The notes under the pieces are model-generated. The model was not told the origin of the DNA, did no database searches, and worked only from the letters and a program-made list of their open reading frames with translations. A stretch of DNA of 64,000 bases, from NCBI GenBank assembly GCA_033557465.1, contig CM066033.1, positions 592,254,438 through 592,318,437 of the forward strand, given 5' to 3'. A program made the position numbers and the translations under genes. The stretch is from Ichthyophis bannanicus (Eukaryota > Chordata > Amphibia > Gymnophiona > Ichthyophiidae). Within the stretch, counting starts at the first letter, position 1. Every line of letters starts with the position of its first letter. Positions 10,841-20,356 of the stretch are shown here, piece by piece.

Positions 10841-13800
10841 ATAGAAACATAGAAAAATGATGACAGAAAAAGACCACAAGGCCCATCTAGTCTGTCCTTC
10901 CATAACAACAACTACAACAGTCCACTTTCTACCTTTAGAGATCCTCTGTGTTGGTCCCATGCTTTTTTGAATTCAGTTACTGTCCTCATCTCTACCACCT
11001 CCACTGGGAGACTATTCCACGGATCCACTACTCTTTCCATAAAGAAATATTTCCGCATATCACTCCTGAATCTATCTCCCTTCACCCTCATCCCATGTCC
11101 CCTCGTCGCAGAACTTGCTTTCAATTGAAAGAGGCTCTCTCCCTGAACATTTATGCCACGGAGGTATTTAAACATCTCAATCATATCACCTCTATCCCGC
11201 CTTTCCTCTAAGGTGTACATATTAAGATCCTTAAGTCTGTCCTCATATGCTTTATAATGAAGCCCATTAATCATTTTAGTAGCAACCCTCTGCACTGACT
11301 CCATCCTGTTCACATCCTTTTGAAGGTGCGGTCTCCAGAATTGCACACCATACTCCAAATGAGGTCGCACCAAAGACTTATACAGAGGCATTATCACCTC
11401 CTTTTTTCTGCTAGCCATTCCTCTCCGTATGCACCCAAGCATCTTTCTAGCTTTTGCCGTCGCCTTTTCTACCTGTTTAGCTACTTTAAGATCATCAGAC
11501 ACAACCACGCCTAGGTCCCGCTCTTCTTTAGTGGACAAAAGTACTTCACCTCCTATACTGTATTGCTCCCTTGGATTGCTGCAGCCCAAATGCATGACCT
11601 TACATTTTTTAACATTAAATCCCAGCTGCCAAATTCTAGACCATTCTTCAAGCTTAGCTAGATCCCTCCTCATGTTATCTACACCTTCCTGGGTGTCTAC
11701 TCTATTACAGATTTTGGTATCATCCGCAAAGAGGCAAACCTTACCCGACAGCCCTTCCGCTATATCACTAACAAAGATGTTAAAAAGAATCGGACCAAGG
11801 ACAGATCCCTGGGGCACACCACTGGTAACATCCTTCTCCTCAGAGTGAGCTCCATTTACTTGTACTCTTTGTCACCTCCCACCCAACCAATTTCTAACCC
11901 AAGCAGTAACTTTAGGGTCCATCCTTAGGGTGCTCAGTTTGTTTATAAGTCGCCTGTGAGGAACAGTGTCAAAGGCTTTACTAAAATCTAAATACACCAC
12001 ATCTAGAGCTCTCCCTCGGTCCAACTCCCTGGTCACCCAGTCAAAGAAATCGATCAGATTTGTCTGACAAGACCTGCCTCTGGTGAATCCATGCTGCCTC
12101 GGATCCTGTAATCCGCCGGACTCCAGAAACCTCACTATTTTCTCTTTCAGCAGCGTTTCCAATAATTTACTCACCACCGAAGTTAAACTAACCGGCCTGT
12201 AGTTTTCAACCACATCCTTACTTCCGCTTTTGTGTAAAGGCACCACATGAGCCTCTCTCCAGTCCTTTGGCACCACTCCCGACTCCAACGAGGCATTGAA
12301 AAGGTCAGTCAGTGGAGTTGCTAGAACGTCCCCAAGTTCCCTCAGTATTCTAGGGTGTATCCCATCCGGTACCATCGCTTTGTCTACTTTAAGTTGAGCT
12401 AGTTTCTCACGAACACAGTCTTCTGAAAATTGTTCAAGATGTCCCTCGCTTCTGTTCTTATTTGTGGGTGTTTTCTGAGGTCCTGCTCCTGGTTCTTCAT
12501 CTGTGAACACAGAACAAAAATATTTGTTAAGCAATTCCGCTTTATCCTTATCAGCTTCTACATATTCCCCCCCTGCACCCTTGAGTCTGACAATACCACT
12601 TTTGCCCTTCCTCTTCTCACTAATATATCTGAAAAATGTCTTATCCCCCCATTTTATTGCATTGGCTATTTCCTCCTCCTTTTGAATCTTTGCCTTCTTG
12701 ACTACTTTGCTAGCTTCTCTAAGTTTTTCCAAATACAGATGCCTGTCTTCCTCTCTCTGTGATGTCTTGTATTTCATGAAGGCCTCCCTCTTTTTCTTCA
12801 CTTTTTCAGCTACTTCCTTCGAAAACCATAGCGGTCTCCTTTTCCTTTTGCCTTTATTTACCATTTTAACAAAAAGGTTGGTTGCCTTTAAAATACCCCC
12901 TTTCAGTTTTGCCCACTGTTTTTCTACATCCCCCAGCTGTTCCCATCCCACTAACGACTCCCTGAGGTATTGGCCCATCTTCGCAAAGTTAGTCTTCCTA
13001 AAGTCTAAGATCTTCACCTTGGAATGGATTTTAACAGCCCTAGTCCTAATACTGAACCACACCATCTGGTGGTCACTGGATGCAAAATGATCTCCCACTA
13101 CAACATCAGAAACACTCTCACCATTGGTAAGCACCAAGTCCAGCATGGCCCCTTCACGTGTGGGGTCTGTTACCAATTGCCTGAATAGTTCTCCCTGTAG
13201 AGAATCCAGGATCTCCTTACTTCTAGATGATACTGCAGCAGGAATGTGCCAATCAACATCTGGCATATTGAAATCTCCTAGCAGTAGCACTTCCCCTTTC
13301 CTAGCAATGCTGTGTATGTCTTCAATTAACTCTCTGTCCACCTCTTCCTCTTGTGAGGGAGGTCTGTATATCACACCAATGCAAATAGATTTCTCTTTCC
13401 CTCTTTCTAGTTTAACCCACAATGCCTCCTCTCTCCCTTTTAAGCTCTGTAATTCCAAAGCTTTAATAGTAGTTTTTACATATAGTGCCACTCCTCCTCC
13501 CCTTCTTCCTACCCTGTCCTTTCTGAATAAAGTATAGCCAGGTATAGTTACATCCTAGTCATGGTTTTCTGTGAACCATGTTTCTGTAACTGCCACTAAA
13601 TCCAAGTCAGCCACTCCCACCAAAGCTTCATCTTCAGGGATCTTATTTCCCATGCTACGGGCATTAATACACACTGCTTTCCATGTGTTACCCCTGTTAC
13701 CCATTTCCATAAAGGTATTTAATGTATCACCTACCTGGGGGCTTTCACTTACCTGGGGGCTTTCTTCACCCATCCCCAACGAATCTAGTTTAAAGCCCTC

Positions 13801-13850
13801 TTTAGTAGATTAGCCAGTCTACTACCAAAGATGCGTTGACCTTTCTTTCC
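10841..13850 (-). mobile_element. CR1 LINE, inner copy
   Basis: A younger CR1 inserted in the same orientation inside the outer CR1. The 3' end at 10841 starts with the reverse of a CR1 tail (gttacatagaaacatag; cccatctagtctgtcc). Coding sequence extends from the endonuclease at the high-coordinate end to the RT C-terminus near 10912. The 5' boundary near 13850 is approximate. Confidence 0.82.
10912..13779 (-). pseudogene. CR1 endonuclease-reverse transcriptase ORF2 (inner copy)
   Basis: Apurinic-like endonuclease plus RT for target-primed reverse transcription. Pieces in order on the minus strand: 13779-13555 (ARSMGNKI, then VAVTETWF), 13491-11872 (GVIYRPPS, GDFNMPDVDW, SSDHQMVW of the endonuclease; RPVSLTSVVSKLLE, QHGFTRGRSC, VYLDFSKAFDTVPH of the RT), and 11817-10912 (PQGSVLGPILF, FADDTK, then the C-terminal LRGINVQGESLF block). 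Two interruptions, near 13500-13555 and 11820-11870, break an otherwise long frame. Endonuclease and RT catalytic motifs are all recognisable. Confidence 0.85.
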
Positions 13851-13854
13851 ACAA

Positions 13855-15170
13855 TGACGCTTAAATCTTTTTTCCTGGGTAGTGATTCCTAATGTGTGGA
13901 ACCTTGCATCTTGTAACCATAGTTTGGGTTGTTCTTCCCTAGGTGCATAACTTTGCACTTGTCTACATTAAATTTCATCTGCCATTTTGATGCCCAGTCT
14001 TCCAATTTATCAAGATCCTCTTGCAATTTTCCACAATCCTCTTGGGTTTTAACAACTTTAAATAGTTTTGTGCCATCTGCAAATTTGATAACCTCACTCA
14101 TTATTCCCTTTTCCAGGTCATTTATGAATATGTAAAAAAAGCAGTGGACCTAGCACAGATCCCTGGGGTACACCACTATTCACCTTTCTCCATTGGGAAA
14201 ATTGGCCATTTAGCCCTAACCTCTGCTTTCTATCTTTTAACCAGTTCCTGATCCACAGTAATACACTGCCTCCTATCCCATGACTCTTTAGTTTTGCCAA
14301 AAGCCTCTGATGAGGGACCTTGTCAAAGGCTTTCTGAAAGTCCAGATACACTATATTAACCGACTCACCTTTGTCCACGTGTTTATTCACACCTTCAAAA
14401 AAACATAACAGCTTAGTAAGACAAGATCTTCCTTGTCTAAAGCCATGTTGGCTGTCTCCCATTAGGCCATGACTATCTACATGCTGAGTAATTTTATTTT
14501 TTATGATGGTTTCTACCATTTTTCCCGGTACTGATGTCAGGCTCACTGGTCTGTAGTTTCCTGGATCACCCTTGGAACCCTTTTTAAAAATTGGTTATAC
14601 ATTAACGATCCTCCAATCAACAGGTATTAGAGATGATTTAATGATAGTTCACAGATTACTAATAGCAGGTCTGCAATCTCATATTTTAGTTCTTTCAACA
14701 CCCTTGGATGTATAACATCCGGCTCAGGTGATTTGCTACTCTTCAGTTTATCTAACAGTTGTAATACATCTTCCCGATGTATCGATATTTCCTTCAATTC
14801 TTCTGCACCTTTAAATACCACTTCAGTCATGGGTAACATCCCTACATCTTCCTCAGTAAAGACTGAAGCAAAAAATTCATTCAGTCTCTCTGCTATTGCC
14901 TTGTCGCCTCTTAGTGCCCCTTTAACCCCTCTATCATCTAATGGACCAACTGACACTCAGGTTTTTTTTTGCTGCGAATGTATTTGAAAAAGTATTTTGT
15001 GTTTTTGCTTCCGCAGCAAGCTTCTCAAATTCTCCCTTTGCCTGCCTTATCAATGCCTTGCATTTGACTTGCCAGTGCTTGTGCTGTTTCCAGGTTATGT
15101 CATTTGCCTCTTTTTTTCATTTCCTGAAAGATGCTTTTTTGGCAACAGCCTCTCTGACCTCACCTTTAAA
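13855..15170 (-). pseudogene. CR1 reverse transcriptase, 5' half (outer copy)
   Basis: Minus-strand fragments of the outer CR1: 14956-14627 (GVKGALRGDKAIAERLNEFF and VLQLLDKLKSSKSPEPDVIH), 14546-14118 (QHGFRQGRSCLTK, VYLDFQKAFDKVPH, GVPQGSVLGPLLF) and 14101-13889 (FADGTKLFK, KCKVMHLGKN). The catalytic box reads FADG rather than FADD, and frameshifts near 14110 and 14580 break the ORF. Confidence 0.82.
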
Positions 15171-15176
15171 CTATGC

Positions 15177-16299
15177 TGGCATCTGGTGTATGGTAAGCAC
15201 TGTTCCCTCTAAGCTGTGCACACCTCACTGAGCAAGCGCACATACTTTACAACAGAGCCCACAAAAATTACGGTTCTGATTCTGCTAGACAATGCAGATG
15301 ATGTAAAATTTAAAAGTTATGTATTTATGGTTTTCACAAGTTCTACAATATTTTCTAATGCAATTAATGTGGTGTACATACTGTATTCTGATGTGTAGCC
15401 AAATTTTAAATTATATAACTCTGAGTGTCGTTATGTGGCGTACAAAAATTTAACCTTCCTTGAAAAGCTGCACAGCTGATATTTTATGTGCACACAGCCT
15501 ACAGAAAATTAGAGGGAACATTGATGGTAAGCCCCTCTTGCTCAAGCCGTTGGTGATCAGTTTCCTTTGGGGCCTGCTCTTATCAAAGTCCCCGATTCAC
15601 CTGCTAGCAACTGAATGGGACCTCAATGTTGTGTTGGGGCAGTTCATTTGCTCACCCTTCGAGCCTCTGGCTACTTGTCACCTTCACTACCTCTCTTGGA
15701 AGGTGGCTTTCCTTGTTGCGCTCACCTCTGCTCGCAGAGTTAGCGAGTTCCAGGTCCTTGTGGCAGAGGCGCCTTATACAAGGCTCTACAAGAATAGAGA
15801 GGTGCTTTGCATGCACTCCAAATTCATGCCGAAGGTAGTGTTACTCTTCCGTCTCAACCAGGAAGTGGTGCTCCCTACCTTCTTCCCAAGACCTCACTCC
15901 AGTCAGACGGAGACAGTCCTTCATATCTTGGCCTGTAAGAGGGCCTTGTCCTCCTGTATCCAACACACGCGGGGCTGCTTCTCAGCTTTTCATATTCTAT
16001 GACCCCAGTAGGCTGGGGGAGGTGGAGACCAAGCCTATGCTGTCCACATGGGTGGCGGATGGTATTGCTCTTGCTTATGCGTAGGTGAGGCTCCCACTGG
16101 AAGGCCACATCATGGTGCATCGTGTCAGGGCCATGGATTACTCTGTTGCAAACTTGTGCTTTGTCCTGCTAGTGCACATCTGCTAGTCTTCCACCTGGTC
16201 TTCAGTCCATACCTTTGCAGCCTATTTCTGCCTCGAAAGAGTTCTGATGGGACAGTGCCTTTGGCCAGGCTGTGCTCTGTAACCTTTTTGGGGTTTAGG
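15177..16299 (+). pseudogene. DIRS tyrosine recombinase, C-terminal piece (A2)
   Basis: Resumes at catctggtgtatggtaag after the CR1, is interrupted by the hAT MITE 15198-15523, and then continues with EWDLNVVLGQF, SWKVAFLVALTSARRVSEFQ and FFPRPHSSQTE before frameshifting near 16000. The HxxR region is still readable (HRVRAMD near 16117). The nucleophile block reads TFAAYFCLER where A1 reads TFAVHYCLER, so the catalytic tyrosine position is Phe. Not functional. Confidence 0.75.
15198..15523. mobile_element. Non-autonomous hAT-like MITE with 8-bp target duplication
   Basis: Terminal inverted repeats cactgttccctctaa (left) and ttagagggaacattg (right). Flanked by the identical 8-bp direct repeat atggtaag at 15190-15197 and 15524-15531. 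Removing the element and one repeat restores the DIRS YR reading (catctggtgtatggtaagcc), which confirms the boundaries. An 8-bp duplication and short TIRs are typical of hAT elements. No transposase is encoded. Confidence 0.85.
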
Positions 16300-16466
16300 T
16301 AACTCCTACTCTCTGACCCTTCTGTGTTCAGGCTACTGGAATGCTGGTGTCATTGGACACAGGGGGTCCTACTGTGATTTGTGTACACGGACTAAATTGC
16401 TGCTGCCTGTGAGGGCTCTCCTATTTTTGCTATGGGCTTTTGGTAGCTTGTAGCTGGGGAGTCCCA

Positions 16467-16823
16467 TAGGTGAGGACTGACTTCCTGCTTGTGCCTGGAG
16501 AAAACGTAGTTACTCACCTTTAACAGGTGTTCTCCAGGACAGCAGGGATCGGTCCTCACAACCCTCCCTCTTCCCCTTGGAGTTGCTCCTTTACCATCTT
16601 TTATTTTTGCAGTCTCTCAGCTATGTCATCTGACTGAGCAAGATAGCACCCTTGCGTGGGAAGGGGACCATGCATGCGTGCTGGCATCTCCCAAAGACTT
16701 TCTTTGAATGCTGGGGCGATGCCTCCGCGAGGGCTTCATCGGTGCCAATGTCACCCATATGTGAGGACTGGTTCCTACTGTCCCTGGAGAAAGACCTGTT
16801 ACTTGTGAGTAACTATGCTTTTT
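16467..16823 (+). repeat. ICR and right ITR of DIRS A2
   Basis: The ICR (16467-16559) joins the complement of the left end (gtgaggactgacttcctgc) to the complement of the right end (gttactcacctttaacagg). The right ITR runs to 16823 and is the inverted partner of 6053 onward. The terminal motif has decayed to cctgttacttgtgagtaac. Confidence 0.75.
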
Positions 16824-17300
16824 CCCTTATCTAGCAGACCTTGGACCCCTACATACTTGTGGAGCAGGAACCTGCACTTCTCAACCAGTTTGCTTTGGGG
16901 CTATCCTTGGTGATGACCAGCTGGGGCATGGCTTTATATGGTCTTATAAGGCCCTTACCCTGACTGTATTGGAAGTCATTCCTCTTCCTCCTCCTCCTCC
17001 TCCTCCTCCCCCTCCTCCCCCTCCCCCCCTTTCCTTAAAAGAACAGCCCTCTGATTTCCATTGCAGCTTTTCCTATGAGGCAGCATGTAGAAACAGGAGT
17101 GCAGCGCAGGAAATTAATTTGGTATAAAGAGAGAAAAGAAGAACCACTCTGCTCCCTAATCTGCACTCTCTCCTCTCATTCAAAGATAGAGGAGAATATG
17201 TGTGACTGAAGCAGGCACCACAGCACAAAGTAGAGCCATCTACTCTAGCTGCTCCAGCCCATTTCTCTTTGAGTCAAATTGTAGAGAAGAAGAAGAAGAG
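16824..17300. other. Unassigned interval with CT-rich microsatellite
   Basis: No gene or repeat family recognised. 16980-17033 is a (CTC)n / polypyrimidine tract with T and C interruptions. A short (GAA)n run lies near 17288. Confidence 0.5.
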
Positions 17301-17424
17301 CTCCACATTTGCATATTATTAATTTTTTGGACTTCTTCAATGGTGATACATCTGGTCGATGAGGTGTGACAAAAAAGAAACGAGAATGTCCCATAAATGT
17401 TTTATTACAAAATCTACAGAGAAA

Positions 17425-18033
17425 TTATGCATTATCCCCTTCAAAGTAATCCACCCCCTCCCCCCCCGTTAATGCACTTCTGCATTCGCTTCTGCCACAT
17501 GCGGAAGCACTTGGTAAAGTCCTCCTCCTTGAGGTCCCTCAGCTCCCTCATCACAGTGCCCTTGATCTCTTCTACAGAGATGAAATGAGTTCCTTTGAGC
17601 ACACTCTTTCGTCTGGGGAAGAGCCGGAAGGCGCATGGTGTGAGATCTGGGGCATAAGGAGGATGGTCGAGAGCTGTGATCTATTTGTTGGCCAAGAACT
17701 GCCTCACACTGAGTGTGGTGTATGCAGGTGCGTTGTGATGGAGCAGCCATGACTTGTCTCTCCACAGAGCCCACCTGCTGCGCCGAGCCTGGTCATGGAG
17801 GTGATTGATGACCTGCTGGATGCCTGTCTGACCCTCTGACACAAATTCATGATGGACCACTCTCTTCTGGTTGAGGAATGCGATCAGCATGACCATGATC
17901 TGGACATGTGCGCCTTCTTGAGTCTGGGTGACAGTCGAATCTTCCACTGTGGGCTCTGTTTCTTGCTTTCAGGGTCGAACTGGAAGACCCAAGTTTCGTC
18001 TCCTGTGATGACTCGAGCAATGAACTCTGGATC
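17425..18033 (-). pseudogene. Mariner transposase, catalytic C-terminal part
   Basis: DD34D-type transposase, minus strand, stop at 17425-17427 after DYFEGDNA. First catalytic Asp in VITGDETWVFQFDPESK (about 17990-18012), third in YAPDLTPCAF (about 17645). The second block reads SWLLHHNAPAYT (17731-17757), where the family has an Asp between the HH and NA, so that catalytic codon appears deleted. A poly-C tract near 17460 lies inside the C-terminus. The start codon and ten N-terminal residues are found separately at 23819. Confidence 0.82.
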
Positions 18034-18197
18034 TTCTCCAGGACCAAGCAGGAAGTCAGTCCTCACTTATGGGTGACGTCGGCGCCGACGGAGCCCTCGC
18101 GGAGCAATTTTCCCCAGCTTTCAAAGAAAGCCTTTGGGAATTGCAGCGCGCATGCGCGGTCCTCTTCCCGCCCAAGGGTGCCATCTTAGCCAGTCTT
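18034..18197 (+). repeat. Left inverted terminal repeat of DIRS A1
   Basis: Inverted partner of 23599-23760. It starts ttctccaggaccaagcagg. CpG-rich, it contains gacgtcggcgccgacg, an NRF1-like site gcgcatgcgcg (18146-18157), ttcccgcc and a YY1-like gccatctt (18180-18187). It probably carries the element promoter; this is inferred from the motifs only. Confidence 0.85.
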
Positions 18198-18434
18198 CTT
18201 TTTTCCGCGGAGCCCTACAGACGTACCCGTCGTGTCCCCGCGAAAAAGTTGATATTTCTTCATAATTTATTCTTTTTTCCTTCGGTTCGACGCCGGTCTT
18301 TTTCCCGCCCGGACTCGCGATGCCGGTCACGAGTCCTCTTCTTCTTTTCGTTTTTTCTGACTTAGTCAGCTTTCGTTTTCGGTTTTTCCCTGGCAGCCCG
18401 GTCCTTTGACTTCGCCGGGGCCCTTTTTCCCCCG

Positions 18435-20356
18435 ATGGCTGCCAGTGGTTTCAAGCGGTGTGATCAGTGTGACCGAAATATGTCACTAACTGACACACAC
18501 GACTTTTGCCTCCGCTGCCTGGGCCCGGATCATGAAGAAATGATCTGTGGGCCCTGCGGCAAAATGTCCTCCAAAGCGTTGAGAAGTCGGCGGCATCAGC
18601 GGGATAGGATCTTCGCTGACCCCAGCCGTACCCGGACCTCGTCGGAGGCCTCCGCGTCCAAAGGTTCCAGCTCGGACCGTCGCCGGAGTTCCTCCGACAG
18701 GGGTTCTCCCTCCGGGGACCATCGACGTAAGGTGAAACCCGCGAGGGCGGCGTTGGTGGACGCTCCTGGCTCCGCGAGGGCCAGGTCGCATAGCCCCGAT
18801 AGCCGTCCCGGGTCCTTGGAGAAGGAGCACCTCACGAAGCGACCTCGCCTGGAGTCGGAGCTGCCTGCTCGGGTAAGTCCTGTGGTCCTCCTGGACTCGC
18901 CTCCGCGACAGCCGACGTCGGGCCCGACGCCGTCGGGGCCCGAGTCGGGGCTGCTGGGTCACCTGAGCTCGGACTCAGGTTGACGGCCTTGGAGAGCAGA
19001 CTGTCTGCCTTCATGGACCAGCAGCGGGCACTGCTCGCTGGCTTCGCTGGCGCCGCTGCCCTGACCGCCGGGACGTCGACGTCCAAGTCGACCCCGGAGA
19101 CCGAGCCGATCCTCGAGTCGATGCGAACTCGAGTCGATCCTCGGTCGAGGTCACCCTCGGCCTCCCGTTCGGGACCGAGGTCGCCGACGCCGACTCCCTC
19201 GGCGTCGGGGCGGCAGGCGCCGCGCCCTGCCCAGGCCGACCCCACCGAGTCCTCGTCGGAGTCGGTCTGGGAGTCTGAAGAGGAAGAGTCGCCTGATTCT
19301 TTCCGGACTCGGTGTGTCCCCTCGGACTCACCGGAGTCCGAACCTCGGAAGCAGTCCCCCCCGGAGGATGCCCGGTTCTCGGACTTCGTCAGGGATATGG
19401 CCAAGGCTTTGGCCTTCCCTGCGGACCCCGAGGAGGAGCCTCGAGCCGAAGAGCTCGACGCCCTCCAGTATGACTCTCCCGCCAGGGAACACTTTACTGT
19501 ACCGGTTCCTCCCATGCTGGAACGACTACTCTTCCGCATGTGGGAGAGTCCGGCCACCTCGCCGGTCCTGAGCAAGCGGGTCGATTCTATCTATCGAGTC
19601 CGCAAGAGCCCTGGCTTCCAAAAAGCACAGCTACCACACCATTCCATGGTAGTGGAATCGGCCATGCATCGTCTTAAGAGCCAGAAGATGCACTCCTCGG
19701 TGCCTCCTGGCAGGGAGGCCCGTAACCTGGATGGCCTTGGTAAGAAGTGTTTCCAGGGCTCTATGCTTGCGTGTCGTGTCCAGACCTACCAGCTATACAT
19801 GGGCATGTATCTCCGAGACCTGGCTAAAGAGCTAGCCGGATTCTCCGCTGGTTTGTCCGAGGAACCCTTGCGGAGGTTCCTGGCCTTGTCCACTGGCATT
19901 CGGGAATGCTCAAAATTCATATCCCGAGCAGCCTATGATGGCTTTGAAGCATCGGCTCGAGTGGCCGCAGCCGGCATCGGTGCCCGCCGACAGGCTTGGC
20001 TTCAGTCGTCTGACCTTGAGCCCTGGGTGCAGGACAAGTTGGTCGATGTCCCCTGCCGAGGCGAAAACCCCTTTTGCAAGCCCATGGCTGAAAAGGCTGC
20101 ACAAATTGAGACGGAGACTCTCACCAGGACTAGGCTTTCTAGGAAGACCTCCGCCCCTTCCCAGAAAAAGAAGGGCTCGGGAAAGAAGTCCTTTTACCCG
20201 AGGAAGGCGGCTGCCTACAAACAATACCCCCATTATCAGGCCCCTGCAGCTCCCCAACAGGGCCAGCAGGCCAAGGGACGGGGTAACGGGTCCCGTAGGC
20301 AGCAAGCCCCCAAGCCTGCACCACCAGCCCCTGCTCAGCAGGGTGGGGGCTTTTGA
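18435..20356 (+). CDS. DIRS gag-like ORF1 (A1), one frameshift
   Basis: Putative structural (gag-like) protein of the DIRS. ATG at 18435 gives MAASGFKRCDQCDRNMSLTD, with the CxxC...CLRCLGPDH...CGPC Cys/His motif shared by all copies here. A Ser/Pro/Arg-rich, low-complexity middle follows. The frame stops at 18981-18983 and continues directly in the next frame (18980-20356) with ALESRLSAF. The conserved core reads RMWESPATSPVLSKRVDS, then SVPPGREARNLDGLGKK, YMGMYLRDL and GARRQAWLQSSDLEPWV; the tail is basic (KKKGSGKKSFYPRK) and Pro/Gln-rich. Copy B2 keeps one frame through this point, so the shift is probably a mutation rather than programmed, but programmed slippage is not excluded. It overlaps the open part of the RT frame. 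Confidence 0.85.

Larger units (their letters stand above)
10096..15176 (-). mobile_element. CR1 LINE, outer copy, split by a second CR1
   Basis: Minus-strand CR1. Its 3' end at 10096 has the typical CR1 tail (in reverse: gatggtccttggtctgaccc, then agtatggcatatctta). The ORF2 C-terminus lies at 10257-10840 and the RT part at 13850-15176. The two halves join within the same protein stretch: the right half ends near KKDLSVIVER and the left half starts at LKPSAQCAAAAKRAN, which are adjacent in CR1 proteins. It interrupts the DIRS A2 YR gene. 5'-truncated. Confidence 0.82.
6053..16823 (+). mobile_element. DIRS family A copy A2, decayed and interrupted
   Basis: The left ITR starts near 6053 (ttctgggaacaagcaggaag) and the right ITR ends near 16823. 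Gag, RT, RNase H, methyltransferase-like and YR remnants follow in order. The element is split at about 10090-15176 by CR1 elements and again at 15198-15523 by a hAT MITE. Many frameshifts and stops mark this as the oldest family-A copy in the window. Confidence 0.88.

Noticed and set aside
11320..13537. Several plus-strand frames of 60-139 codons, Ser/Pro/Phe-rich
   Set aside because: Complement of the minus-strand CR1 ORF2, which has clear endonuclease and RT motifs.
16980..17033. Polypyrimidine tract as a splice acceptor of a host exon
   Set aside because: No exon-like coding sequence follows; it is a CTC-type microsatellite.
18832..19575. 247-codon minus-strand Ser/Gly-rich open frame
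   Set aside because: Antisense of the low-complexity gag region; the composition follows the sense repeats.
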